NCBI RefSeq assembly: GCF_030253575.1
Contig: NC_080557.1
Coordinates: 20,780,501 to 20,844,500 of the forward strand
Reading direction: 5' to 3'
Length of the DNA: 64,000 bases
Source of the DNA: Rhododendron vialii
Lineage: Eukaryota > Streptophyta > Magnoliopsida > Ericales > Ericaceae
Shown here: positions 34,652 to 46,700 of the stretch, piece by piece
Layout of the letters: the number at the start of each line of letters is the position of its first letter
How positions within the stretch are numbered: the first letter of the stretch is position 1
Program-made: the position numbers and the translations under genes
Notes under the pieces: model-generated
What the model saw: only the letters and a program-made list of their open reading frames with translations
The model's database searches: none
Told to the model about the DNA's origin: nothing

Positions 34652-35032
34652 AAATGGTGGGATTCATACAAGTATCAACGGATCATTGACCAAGTCAAAG
34701 AAGAGTTCCCAGTCAAGGTTCCAACTCCAGTCAAAGTTCCAATTTAGGTTGCACAAATTCAACCAAGTAACCAGGTAGCAGTTCTTCCACAACCAAGCTC
34801 ACCTACATTTTCCACTATCAGGCTTGGAAGCCCAACACCAAGTTCTTCTCGACCTTCAAAATCCAAGTCAAAAACCAAGTGCTCACAATTATTAATGTTA
34901 GCCTAGCAGCTAATAGCCCAAGCTAGTCAAGAAGAGGATGATAATTTCTCAGAAGAATCAGCCACGGCAACATCCCACAAAAATCCATATGGATTAGCTT
35001 TCCAGGATGCTCAGGACCCATTTGGCCACTAG
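34652..35032 (+). pseudogene. Tail of a pararetrovirus-like (Caulimoviridae?) polyprotein, decayed
   Basis: One frame runs for 126 codons with TAG at 34745-34747 and 34904-34906 before the final TAG at 35030. It starts KWWDSYKYQRIIDQV, followed by a Pro/Ser-rich basic part (SKSKSKTK), an LLML...LIAQAS segment and an acidic end (QEEDD). The layout, followed by a noncoding region with a TATA box and a repeated leader, resembles the end of an endogenous pararetrovirus genome. No reverse transcriptase or coat domain is present in the window to prove this; a small LTR element is the alternative. Confidence 0.35.
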
Positions 35033-35290
35033 TCTGAAACATTATCATGACAGCAAGCACTATTTCCAATCTTCATGATAGTCAGCACTACAGAAAAACA
35101 AGTTTTTCCTGCTTTTGAAGAACAGTAAAATCCAACTTTTGGTCATTTCAGCACCGAAAGTGGAGACAGTCAGCATCTTCAAAAGACAGCCAGAACCTGC
35201 TTTAGTCACATCTCCACTGAAAGGGAAAAGTTACCTACTTTAATCACATGGTTGAGTCACACAGCAATTGTAAATCTCAAATCCTTACTC

Positions 35291-35298
35291 TATAAAAG
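35291..35298 (+). promoter_or_regulatory. TATA box before direct repeat copy 2
   Basis: TATAAAAG lies about 75 bp before the second copy of the direct repeat, after a region with ACAGTCAGCATCTTC and ACATGG words. A promoter driving transcription into the repeated leader is plausible; only one copy of the repeat keeps it. Confidence 0.55.
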
Positions 35299-35366
35299 GA
35301 ATTGAGAATGATGTAGTAAACAAGTGAAGTTAGAGAGTGAAGTGAAGTTTAGTTTAGAGAGAGAAG

Positions 35367-35707
35367 TCACTATTTTCAAGAAGCTCTGCTTCTTTAGTAA
35401 TCACCCTAGTCAGAGCTGAGTTTGTGTATACTCCAGCTTCCCTACCCAGTAAACTACTTGTAAAACCTTCAATCATGTATCTTTCCTAATTCAGCAATTG
35501 AAATCAAACAGAGTAAGTAAGTATTTTCTTACTTTGATTAATATACATAGCAATTGGTATGTTTTCCATTTGAGATTATTTATGAAAACATATGCATATA
35601 CATATAACAATATAATACTACATTGTAATCATTCATGTTCCCACTATTTGAACAATTATAAATAAAATATTGGTGTGTTCACACTACTAGTTTAAAATTG
35701 CACGATT
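35367..35707 (+). repeat. Direct repeat copy 2 (about 341 bp)
   Basis: Matches 34281-34630; after its end the flanks differ. Together the two copies bracket a decayed coding fragment and a promoter. Confidence 0.88.
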
Positions 35708-36560
35708 GAATTTTCCATAATGGAATATTATATGCCATTATAATGACTAGTGCTTTCTTTCCATGTTAGTGCTTTCTTTCATCTTTTCCCAATTCTAGCA
35801 TAGTAGTCACATACAGTACTGCATACTAGTCATCTGCAGTGTTTTCCTTTCCTCTTCTAGCTTTGATCTGGTTATCAACAGTACTCCCATTTTCCCTTTT
35901 AAGTAATCTGACTCACATAGCACAGTTTGGCACCGAATCACACATTCAATTAATCATACTCTGATTCTCTTGTTCTTCCCTACTGTGTCTGTGCTTCCGC
36001 CCCCTCATGATATATATATATATATATATATATCTTAAGGGAAATGATTTTGCCACTCTTTTTTTTGTTATTGTCACTCTCTTATAAATGTATTTTTACA
36101 CCAAAAATACTCTTGCAGAAAAGTGACATTAACAAAAAAGAAAGTGACAAAATCAACAGTCTATCTTAATTAGTTAGAGATAGGCAAAGCTGAAATATAA
36201 CCCTTTGACTTTTCAAAATAGACATCATATTTGAGACGGTAAAAAAACGTCCAAATGGTAATTTATTTTGGAATGAAAGGGGTACTTTAAAAATGGTTCT
36301 TCTATCATCCGCCCATAGGGCCAACGATAAGCATTCCATTTCTCGTATTCCAATGCAACTTTCTCTTTTGTCTTTTTTTTTTTTTGGTCAAGTGGAAAAT
36401 GCAACTTCTCTTTTGTCAATGCAAAAGTTTCGTAGTTGCAGCAGCTGTCACCTTTGGGATTTTTCTAATGGTTCTTTCCACAGTCTTTCTCTGTCAATGA
36501 CCATTCTACCCTTTCTATACTTTTACTGTTGAGAAATCGTCTATCCTTTTTAGTGGAAAC
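35708..36560. other. Intergenic DNA left of the copia element
   Basis: No gene seen. Holds a (TA)n run at about 36009-36033 and one small MITE, listed separately. Confidence 0.5.
36045..36156. mobile_element. Small MITE-like element, 112 bp
   Basis: Terminal inverted repeats of about 35 bp: TGATTTTGCCACTC at the left is matched by the reverse complement of the right end, TGATTTTGTCACTT. The interior is AT-rich. No clear duplication was fixed. Confidence 0.65.
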
Positions 36561-37359
36561 TGTAAGGTCCATATTTTGGCAAATCTCATGAAAAAAATTC
36601 CGTTTGATTTGTATCCCGTTAATTAAGTTGTATCTTATTTTCTAGAGCACCTGTTTTATGGAAAGGATATCAGTTGTATTATGTAATTGATAGGGAGAGT
36701 GAGTTAAGGGAATTAGTTTGGAAGGAAATCATTTTGCATAAAGGATTTCGTGCGTATGCTATATTAGAAAAGGAAATGCAGAATTCGTGGGTGACAATAT
36801 GGAAGTGATTGTCTGGCAATATGGAAATGCAGCAATGTTTCAAAGGGTTTCTTCAAGCAGTCTATTTATGCGGCTTTGCTAAGCTTTTCAAGACCACTGA
36901 AGACATTAGTGTTTACCTTTGTCTCCAATACCGAGTAATGTCTAACAGTGACTGGTTCTTACCTCTTGGAGTTACACATGATTCGGTGATCATGAACCTT
37001 TCTACATAAACTCCAAGTGTTCTTTTTCAATCATTGTTCTTACTACTTGAAACTTTTTTCTAGTGGATTCTGGAAGTATATTGGAGGACTTGTGGATTCA
37101 AGACGTGCGGCAATCAACCACTGGGTGCGGTGTACGTGGATTCGACAAATGGATCTTTGGTCAGTTGGTGAGGATTCACAATTGTTTAATTAAGATCGCT
37201 TGTAACTGCACAATGATTACTTTTAGTGGTTCGATTTCCTCCCGTGGTTTTTACCCTTTTTAAGGGGTTTTCCACGTATATTCTTGTGTTCATCTATTAT
37301 TGATTTTTGTTCCTTTATTACGTTGCTTTTGAGTTTTTGATAGCAAAAAACGAAGTTCA
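36561..37359 (+). mobile_element. Copia 5' LTR (left edge uncertain)
   Basis: The right edge is well placed: it ends GAAGTTCA two bases before a tRNA-iMet-type primer site. CCGTGGTTTTTACCC...GGGGTTTTCCACG near 37240-37280 is typical of copia U5. The left edge is taken at TGTAAGGTCC because it begins with TG; the other LTR lies outside the window or is lost, so this edge cannot be tested. Confidence 0.6.
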
Positions 37360-37361
37360 AT

Positions 37362-37373
37362 TGGTATCAGAGC
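37362..37373 (+). other. Copia primer-binding site (tRNA-iMet type)
   Basis: TGGTATCAGAGC is the standard plant copia primer-binding site, complementary to the 3' end of initiator tRNA-Met. Confidence 0.9.
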
Positions 37374-37426
37374 GGGTCCCTCATTTTTGTGTGTGGATTT
37401 CGTCCTAGAGCAGATCTGTAGCAATA

Positions 37427-38170
37427 ATGAATATGAACACTAACATGAATCATCCGTCGAGTCGCACACCTATTTTGGATAGTGAAAATTTTGATTACTG
37501 GAAATCTAGAATAAAGGCTATCATGAGGTCTGTGGATGAGGAAATTTGGAATTCTTGCATTAATGGATATAGCTGTCCTATGAAAACAGTAGACGGAAAA
37601 CAGGTCCCTAAAGCTACTTCTGAATTAAGTGCCACGGAAAAAGCTCGTTTACAGGTTAATAATCTTGCCTTAGACATATTATTTAGTGCTGTTGATGTTA
37701 ATGAACATCGTAAGATAGCGAATTGCGAGATTGCTAAAGAGGCATGGGACATTCTAGTAACTTGTCATGAAGGAACACATGTGGTTAAACAGTCTAAGTT
37801 GCAAAGACTCACTACTGAATTCGAGATAATTAGGATGCAAAAGGACGAGACATTTAATCAATTCTACTCTAAATTGATTTCTATTGTCAATAGTTGCGAA
37901 ACCCTCGGTGAGCCTATTCCTCCATTTAGGGTGATTAAGAAAATTTTGAGATCTTTGCCAGAAAGATTTAAGATGAAGGTCACGATGCTTGAGGGTAAGC
38001 GTAACCTCAATGAAAAATCTATTGAAGAAGTGGTAGGCATCCTCCAAACTTATGAGGCTGATATGTTACAACCTGAGTCCCAAAAATCGAAAATTAAACC
38101 TTCCGCTAAGTCAATTGCTATTTCAAGCTCTCAAAGCGAGTCTAGGGATTCTGATTGTGATGGTGAGTAT
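37427..38170 (+). pseudogene. Copia gag, N-terminal part, cut by the Tat insertion
   Basis: 248 codons are open up to the insertion point. NFDYWKSRIKAIM and EAWDILVTCHEG ... FNQFYSKL are the retrotransposon gag (UBN2-type) core. The frame stops being gag after ...GEY, exactly where TGTAGGGGG of the gypsy LTR begins; the codons that follow are LTR sequence. The rest of gag is at 54549-55470, 16.4 kb away. Confidence 0.92.
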
Positions 38171-39114
38171 TGTAGGGGGATGAAAACAATTGATGCTTCG
38201 GATCAACTGGATTGCAACGGCTTGTTCGTGCCCCTTCACCGGAACCCTAATTCGTCGTCGGAACCCTAATCTGCAAAATAGACAGGGGGTGAGCGCACCT
38301 TTGCCTCTCGTGGCAAAGGCCCTCTGATGCTTTTGTTAGTATCACGTACTAGCGATCAAACCCTAATTATCAGTAGGAAAGCAATATGAAAGCAATGTAT
38401 TGCATACCTTTCACCTCTAGTTTTACCTCATATTTATAGATTTATGGATGCTTGCTGCCCAAGTATCCACATTGCCATAGGATCCCTAACTCGTATAGGA
38501 AACCCAGGATATCAAGGAGTCTCGTTTCCTTTATCAGTTTATGGAAAAGAGTCCTTTTAAGATTCTTTTCCATTACGGGCCGAACATCCCATTCTCATTG
38601 GGTATCCTAACCTGATCCTATATTCCCGGGATCTTTATTCCTTTACGGGATATGACTATTTTGGAATCTTCCAGAGTATTCCCTCTGTTCCAACACTTGA
38701 TTGGAGTTCTTTCCTTGTTCGGCCATCTCGTTGCCGAACAGTCTGCCTGGACCAATGACTTCTCATGTTACTGGTCCATATCGCCGAACACCATCTTGCA
38801 CGGCAACTGTTCTGTCTATGTTCAAACTATGGTCCCACGTACCATTTGTTCGGATATCAATTGCATCGCTTTCAACCCATTATCCCTCGTATCACGTACT
38901 CGGTTCTTACTTTATCTGTTCGGCTGTATCGTAACCGAACAGTTCTGTTTGGACCAGCTACTTCGCATGCAACTTGGTCCAAGGTAATCGGAATGTCACT
39001 ATCTGCTGATCAGTCAGCACTGACCGGCGATCAGTCATGTTCAATTTGAACACGTGTTCTTATACACCACGTGTTCGGCAACTAAATGTATATGCTCGAG
39101 AATACCTCCCTACA
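38171..39114 (-). repeat. Tat 3' LTR, 944 bp
   Basis: Near-identical to 49485-50086 plus 54207-54548. A minus-strand TATAAATA at 38431-38438 is the likely LTR promoter. The reading frames crossing it on the plus strand are not genes. Confidence 0.93.
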
Positions 39115-39689
39115 ATTGCTCCACAGCTTCATTCATTTACCACTATTCGGGGGCAATATATGAAGCTTTAGAAACAAAAAATTTATTTAGATCAGACTCT
39201 TCTGATCCCGTGCGGTCACTGCTCTAATATTCATTTGATGCTTTGGCGCTTTTTGCCTTCGTGCCATCCCGAGGCATCGATTCCATGTGGCACATTTCGT
39301 ATGCCTATCATTAATCTCGAACTGACGTTCTATGAAACGGAGTCAGAACGGTTTTTGCTTTCCGTTACCTTAACCTGTAACGGCGTGAGAGGAGACGTTT
39401 CATCTCCGTCTCTTGCTTTTAAACCCCTGAAAGGGTGCTGTTTGGGTTTTTACCCAAGATACAACTCGAACTTTCAATTTCTTCTCTCTCTAAGCCTTCC
39501 GCCATCGCCGCCGTCTGCAAACTCGATTGCATTCCAGGGAATCGTCACAGTATTCTTGTAAGATTCTCGTTCTCACTCCATTTCGTCTGCTTAGGTTTCC
39601 ATCTGAGATCTCATTCTCAGATTCGTGGGTTGTTTTTAGGGTTTCAATTCGTACCCATTTCCAGTTTTTCTTCTTTTCTGAATATACTC

Positions 39690-41744
39690 ATGGCGGATGA
39701 CAACCCTCCTAGACCTAGTAAGTTTAGGAAGCTTTGTGATACCCCTGCTGCCATGGCGGCATTTAGAGAAAAATATAACGTCCTTGAGAATGTAGGTTTT
39801 GAACTCGCCCCTTTAGGTGCAGACAGGGATGGCGGTTCATGGGATAGGATGTGTATCCCAATTGTAGCCATTGTCGAAGGTGGGGTTCATTTTCCCCTCC
39901 ACCCACTACTCCGCCAGATTTTAAGCTGGTACCGTCTTACACCCATGCAAGTTTCAACCAATGTTTTCAGACTGATAATGGGGACTATAGCCCTAAATGG
40001 GATTCTAGAGACCCAATTAGGAATCTGGGACATCCAGTGGTGGTATAGTATAGTACTAAACCCCGAGTACAATACTTACTACTTCAAAGTTAGGAGGGCA
40101 GAGAAGCGCTTCGTGCTCAATCTGCATTCTGCTTGTGACCACGAGATCGACTTCCTCTATGTGACTGGAGCATTCGAGCCTTTAGGGGAAGATGGCCAAG
40201 TGCTGGGGCTCCATTGCCCCCACATATGGGGCTATCCACGTATGCTCTTGCTTTTATCTTTTGCAATTTCTTCATTTACTGCTTTCTCATAGCTTTTCTA
40301 TGTGTCTAACTTTGGTTTTTCAATTCGGATCTCGCAGCTAAAAACGCTAACCACCGTCTCAGACGTGTACCGAGCAACATCCGAACAGAGGACATCAACA
40401 AAGTCCTAAAATATACAGGCGTGCCTGGTACCCGAACAGCTGGTCGGGGTCGTGATGCTGACGTACTTCTGGGATACGATCCTGCGTACAGAGGTGTCAT
40501 AGACAGGAGGCTTGCTCACCGCAGCACCAGTGCCACCTCTACATCAACTGTTCCTCAGCCTAGGAGCACAAGAGCTAACGCTGGAGTAACTGTAGCTGGT
40601 CAACTGGGTGAAATCCCTATTTCTGAAGGAGTTCCGTTACCTCGAGTTAGAGTTCGAAGATCCTCTCGGAGACAGGTCATTCCTCTTCAATCCGAACAGC
40701 CAGTATTGAATCTTGACACCAGCCAATCGTCCTCTTCAGGTTACTCTCAATCTCCTCCTAACTCAAGCACCATGACACGTCAGCCTTTAAACCTCAGCTC
40801 CCTCCTCACCGTCTCTTCTCGGGGACGGGGATCTGGTCAGGTAGCTTCCACAGGGAACGCTCCTCCTATACCCCGTCGTAACAGAGGAGGTTCGACCCGC
40901 TCCACTTCATCTCGTGAAGTGGATACTACCATAGAGGCCAGTGATGCTCACAGAGACAAACGGCCTAGATCAGAAGACCCAACTGGTACTGCTTCTCAAG
41001 TAGATACTGAAACACATCACCCTGTTTCACCAATTTCCCAAGTATTTCCTCAAACATGGACTCCTCCATTCACTAGAGGAGACCGTCCCGTTCACGTTGG
41101 GGACAGTGCTAGTTCGTCGGAAACAGCACTTGCTTTGGCTCAAGGGTTGCTACTCCTTGTTGACTTACAGAAGGAGTCTTCGTCTTCCCCTGATCGGCTT
41201 GTGTCCACTGGTCTCGTCAGTGGGATCAAGGTAACAAAAACTTCTCTTTTTGTTTTAAAGCCCCATCTTTGTAATATTTAAGAGAAATGTTACTCACGTT
41301 TTGGTATTGCTACAGTTTATCCAAAAAATGGTCGTACTGGGCCAAAAATTCCAGGAAGCTGAAGCTGAGAGGATCAGGCTTTTAAATGACAACACTAGGC
41401 TGATCCGAACAGTCACAAGATTAGAGAGGGAGAGAGATAAAGCTAAAGCTGATCTCTCCGAGACAAAAGGCAAGCTTGAGACCACGGAGGAAAGCCTTCA
41501 TCAAGTTTTGGCCGAGATGGACAGCACCAAAAAGGCATCCTTCGAAGATGGTTATCAGAAGGGTTTTGATGCCACAACGGCTAGCTATGTAGAGCAGATG
41601 CCGATCATTCAGGACAAGATCTGGGTTGCTTGCTGGGAGGCGTGCCTTACAAAGGTAGGAGTTGCTGAGGATTCTCCCTTATGGGTTGAGAATGATCTAC
41701 CAAGTCACCAAGTTACAGCTCCAACGGATGATGTTGATCAATAG
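39690..41744 (+). CDS. Antisense extra gene of the Tat element, Transposase_28-like with coiled coil, three exons
   Basis: It runs opposite to gag-pol, between pol and the 3' LTR. Exons 39690-40239, 40338-41230 and 41316-41744 have GT-AG introns of 98 and 85 bp and join in frame to 623 residues. The N-terminal part (FPLHPLLRQILSWYRLTPMQVSTN is typical, here described only by position, about residues 75-100) resembles the putative gypsy-type transposon domain PF04195; the middle is Ser/Thr/Arg-rich and low complexity; about residues 485-540 form a heptad coiled coil (RLLNDNTRLIRTVTRLERE). The TAG at 41742 is probably premature: the same frame stays open to a TGA at 41919-41921 with an acidic tail. 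Antisense extra genes are known in Tat elements; their function is unknown. Confidence 0.75.
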
Positions 41745-41921
41745 ATTGACGACTTTGCAGACGTTGATGAAGAAATACAGGTAGAATCACAAGATGATGT
41801 TGATCAATCATCTGTTCGGGAAGTGACCACTGAGATTGTTGTCCCAAAGGTACAAACTGCTGCTGCTGCTGCTGTTGTTGCTGGGGTTGATGTCCCTCCA
41901 GAGATTCAGAACCTGGATTGA

Positions 41922-42467
41922 AAAAGTAGCAGGTAGTTTTTTGTTTGATTTAAATCACCTGGCTGGTCCTGCATGACCATAGCTTCTTTACCCTGCGTGG
42001 TACCAGTACTGTCTCTATTTTGATAACACAGGTATTCAGCCCTTCGTGGCATAACCTTTATGTTTTTGTTCGGCTATCCTCGTGTTTGCATCTGTTCGGA
42101 TGCAAATAGTTTTAATCTTAAGTATTTCGTACTTTGATCATTTTAATCATATATATTGCCTGTTTGCATAAGTATTTCGTACTTTTAGCAAATCCTACAA
42201 ACATGATTATTTGTACTGAATCTAAATCGTTAAACTTATTTGCGTCGCAGTTTCTCGTACTGTTGACCTGTATTTTTCACGTAAATACATACAAGTGTAT
42301 TCATACCTAAAAATTGTTGCAACAGATTGTTAAGTTTCACGTACTCAACCAAATTTAAGTTTCACGTACTTGAATTAGTGTGGCTTAACATATATTCGTT
42401 ATGCTTTAAGCCACACCAATAAATTTTTACAAGTGTCTCGTACTGTAAATTCCATACAAGTGTGTTC
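41922..42467. other. Spacer of the Tat element with short direct repeats
   Basis: Noncoding. TTTCACGTACTT and ATTTCGTACTTT words recur many times here and again at 43323-43500, on both sides of the solo LTR. Confidence 0.7.
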
Positions 42468-43322
42468 TGTAGGGGGACAAATTCAAGTAGTGCTCTGAAC
42501 AGCACTGGAATGCAGCGGCTTCACGTGCCTCTTGAACGTAACCCTAATTTGTCAAAGAAACCCTTGTCCTGCAAAACAGACAAGGAGTGAGTGCACCTTT
42601 GCCTCTCGTGGCAAAGGCCCTCCGATGCCTTTGTTAGTATCTCGTACTAGCGATCAAACCCTAATTATCAGTAGGAAAGCAATAAGAATGCAGTGTATTG
42701 CGTACCTTTTACCTTTAGGTTTACCTCTTATTTATAGATTTGCGTATGCTTGCTGGCCAAGCATCCGTGTTGCCCTAGGATTCCTAACTCGTATAGGAAT
42801 CCCAGGATATCAAGGATTCTCGTTTCCTTTATCAGTTCATTTACCTTAATCCTTGTAGGACTCTTTTCCATAACAAGCCGAACATCCCATACTCGTTGGG
42901 TATCTTTCTCAGATCCTATATTCTCGGGATCTTATCCTTTAACGGAATACCAGTGATTCTGGACCCTTCTAGAATGTTCCCTCCAATAGGACTTCTCTCT
43001 TTGTTCGGCCATCTCATGGCCGAACAGACGGCCTGGACCAGTTACTTCACGTGTAACTGGTCTTAAGGAAACAATTTGGACCATATCCTTTCTAAGGAGC
43101 TCTCCTCCTGTTCGGCTTTCCCTTGCCGAACAAGTTTCTTGAACAATGGCATCTCTTGTAATTTTCCTTGTATTTGGTCCAATAACGTCTCGTGTTATTG
43201 CCCCGAGAATCGTACGACCTTTCTGGACCATTGACTTCTTATATCACTGGTCCATAATGCGTTGACCTTTTCTTGGCCGTGCTCGGGCTCGTTTTGTACC
43301 TGTTCGGGAATACCTCCCTACA
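42468..43322 (-). mobile_element. Solo LTR of a related Tat element, 855 bp
   Basis: It starts TGTAGGGGGACAAATTC, ends TACCTCCCTACA and is similar along its length to the 944-bp LTRs but clearly more diverged and shorter. A perfect duplication tgttc flanks it (42463-42467, 43323-43327). It inserted into the spacer between the antisense gene and pol; the host element's own LTRs are much closer to each other than to this one. Confidence 0.92.
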
Positions 43323-43756
43323 TGTTCATACTCGTATTCGTTAAGTTTCACGTACTTAGAACATCACACAAGTGTTTCGTACTTGCGTTTAAGTTTCACG
43401 TACTTTAAGAATCATACTTGCGTTTAAGTTTCACGTACTTAAACAAGGCATACAAGTGTTTCATACTTGTGTTTAATAAGTTTCACGTACTTAACTGTTC
43501 TTAACTGTTTACCCTGCTCCCCAATACGAATGAAGGAAACCAATCTCGTAGTTCGTATTTAAAACAAATACCAACAGTTACACTAGAACACAACAGTTAT
43601 ACTAAAAGGTGATTTTATTCTTAATCTGTAAAACTCAAGAGGGCGTTATTCGTACCCCTTGTAACTAGAATAATCAAAAACTAGAACAAAGGAATTATAT
43701 TCGTAATTCCCACACAACTACGTAGTGCAAATCTAAAACAGAACTGAAATGATTCT

Positions 43757-46700
43757 TTAAACAAAGAATTTTCGTAGATTATGGACATTCCAAGGCCTCG
43801 AAAGTGGATGACCATCCAAATCTGCCAATTTGTAGGCCCCTATACCAACAATCTCGGTAACTCAATAAGGGCCTTCCCAATTGGCCCCCAACTTACCTTC
43901 ACTGGCCACCTTGGTGTTGCCGAGCACTTTTCGTAGTATGAGGTCCCCAACACCAAACTCTCGAGGGTGAACATGCTTGTTATAGCTCTTCATTAGCTGC
44001 TCCTGGTAGGAAGCCAGATGGACCAATGCCCTTTCTCTCCTCTCCTCGGCGAGATCAAGCTCGATTTCAAGGGCCTTGTCATTGCCTCCACTTTCAACCA
44101 AAACGGTCCTGTTGGTCGGCAAACCGACTTCCAAAGGTATGACAGCCTCTGTTCCATAAGCTAATGAATAAGGGGTCTCTCCCGTAGACCTTCTAGGCGT
44201 TGTTCGGTGTGCCCATAAAACCAATGGTAACTCGTCAGGCCACTTCCCCTTAGCTTTGTCCAGCCGTTTCTTGATCCCGTCAAAGATAGTTTTATTAGAC
44301 GCCTCTGCTTGCCCATTACTCTGAGGGTAGGCTGGGGTGGAATAATAATTTTGTATTCCATACTGAGCACAAAAAGCCTTGAATTTCTTCTGAAATTGGG
44401 ATCCATTATCTGTGATCAATGAGTATGGGACCCCAAAGCGAGTGATGATGCTTTTCCACACGAATCTTTCTATCATAGGTTCAGTGATTTTGGCCAGTGG
44501 TTCTGCCTCAATCTACTTAGTAAAATAGTCAGTTGCCACAAGCAGGAATTTTCGATTCCCAGTCGCTTTGTGTAGTGGACCCACGATGTCCATCCCCTAT
44601 TGAGCAAACGGCCAGGGACTTGTCAAAGGCACCAGATCCTCGGCGGGTGTTTGAATCATTGGTGAGAATTTTTGACACTTTTCACAAATCTTCACATACA
44701 CCTTTGCATCTTCTTGCATGTGTGGCCACCAGTAGCCTTGGGTAATTGCTCGGTGGGCAATGGATCTGCCTCCAGCATGGCTCCCACATGTTCCCTCGTG
44801 GATTTCATGAAGAAATTTCTGCACCATCTCAGGATGCACACATAGCAAATATGGGCCTGTAAAGGATTTCCTGTATAACTTATCCTCTGGGGACAACCAG
44901 AACCAAGCAGATTTGATTCTTATCTTGTGGGCCTCCTTTTTGTCAGGAGGGAGTATCTCGTCTCGTAAGAACTCCATGATTGGGTCCATCCAACTTGGTC
45001 CTTGGTTCACGTCCAAGACCAAGTCTATGTTCCTCCCAATGCTCGGCTTATTCAGATATTCTACTGCCACCTTCCTTTTGAACTCAGTTGGGACACCTAC
45101 AGCCAACCAAGCTAATGAATCTGCATGAGCATTCTGTCCAGAGCTTATCTGTTCAATATACACCCTCTCGAAGGTATCAAGCAGGTCCTTGGCTGCCTGC
45201 ACGTAGGCCACCATCTTTTCATTTCGAGTTTCGTACTCACCGGACAGCTGGTTCACCACAAGCTGTGAATCACAATACACCCTTACCCATCTTGCTTTTA
45301 GGGTTTTTGCACTCCTCAATCCAGCTAAAAGTGCCTCATACTATGCCACATTATTTGACGCACTAAAGCCTAGCCGAACAGATAGCTCTAACATCACTCC
45401 ATCAGGGGGAAAAAGCACAATCCCAATCCCTGACCCTGTGTTACATGCTGATCCGTCAACATACAGCTTCCATTCCATGGGATCCTGTTCGGCTGGGGGT
45501 TGATTCTTTATGGGTGATGTCTCTGTTGCCTGCTCCTTTCTCGTAGGAGGTTGGGGAGCCACCGTGGGAGAAAACTTCGCCACAAAATCAGCCAACACTT
45601 GGCCTTTGATTGCTGTGCATGGCTGATAATCAAGATCGTATTGACTTAACTCCACGGACCACGTCGAGATCCTTCCCGAGAAGTCTGCTTTTCGTAGCAG
45701 TGATTTCAATGGAAACTCAGTGTAAATCACAACCTTATGGCTTTGGAAGTAATGTGGCAGCTTCCTCGTGGCTGTCCTAAGTGCCAGGACAAGCTTTTCT
45801 AAAGGCAGATATCTCGTTTCCGCATCTAGCAATGTCTTGCTAACATAATAAACAGGGATTTGTTCCATCCCTAAGTCCCTTAACAGAACTGCACTTACTG
45901 CATGCTCGGAAACAGCTAAATACAGAATTAAAGACTCACCTTGCTGCGGTGTTGACAAAAGTGGGGGCTCGGCCAGATACTTGTTCAGGTTCTGGAAGGC
46001 TTGTTCACACTCTGCTCCCCATTCAAATCCCTTCCTCTTTTTCAGCAATTGAAAAAAGGGTCTGCACTTATCACTTGGCCTGCTGATGAATCTGTTAAGT
46101 GCTGCTGCCATTCCAGTCAGTCTCTGGACTTCCTTTGTGGTTTTGGGACTTTGTAGCCTCTGTAGGGCAGCAATCTGATCAGGATTAGCCTCTATCCCTC
46201 TCATGGTTACCAAATGACCCAGGAACTTTCCTGAACCAACTCCAAACGCACATTTCGAGGCGTTGAGTTTCAATTTGTACTTTCTCAAGATTTCGAAAAC
46301 CTCTTTCAAATCAGCTATATGCCCCTGTTTATCTCGACTTTTTACCACCATATCATCTATGTAAACTTCCATAATCTTTCCAAGCAATTTCTTAAACATG
46401 ATGGTTGCAAGTCTTTCGTAAGTTGCCCCAGCATTTTTTAGCCCAAACGGCATAACACTATAGCAGTACAACCCTCGTGGCGTGATAAACAAAGTCTTCT
46501 CCTGATCAGGGCCGAACATTGCAATTTGATGATACCCTCGATATGCATCAAGAAAACTCATTCGTTCGTAACCAACGGTTGCGTCAACTAATCGGTCAAT
46601 CCTGGGAAGAGGAAAGCTATCCTTAGGACATGCTTTGTTTAAGTCTGTGAAGTCTACGCAGACTCGCCACTTCCCATTCTTTTTCTTCATCACAACGGTG

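Noticed and set aside
38171-38269. Last 32 codons of the first copia gag frame
   Set aside because: These codons are the start of the Tat LTR; the same peptide recurs at 49490-49583 from the other LTR.
38652-39049. Plus-strand frames in the Tat LTR (repeated at 54146-54421)
   Set aside because: They are LTR sequence, present in both LTR copies, with no homology.
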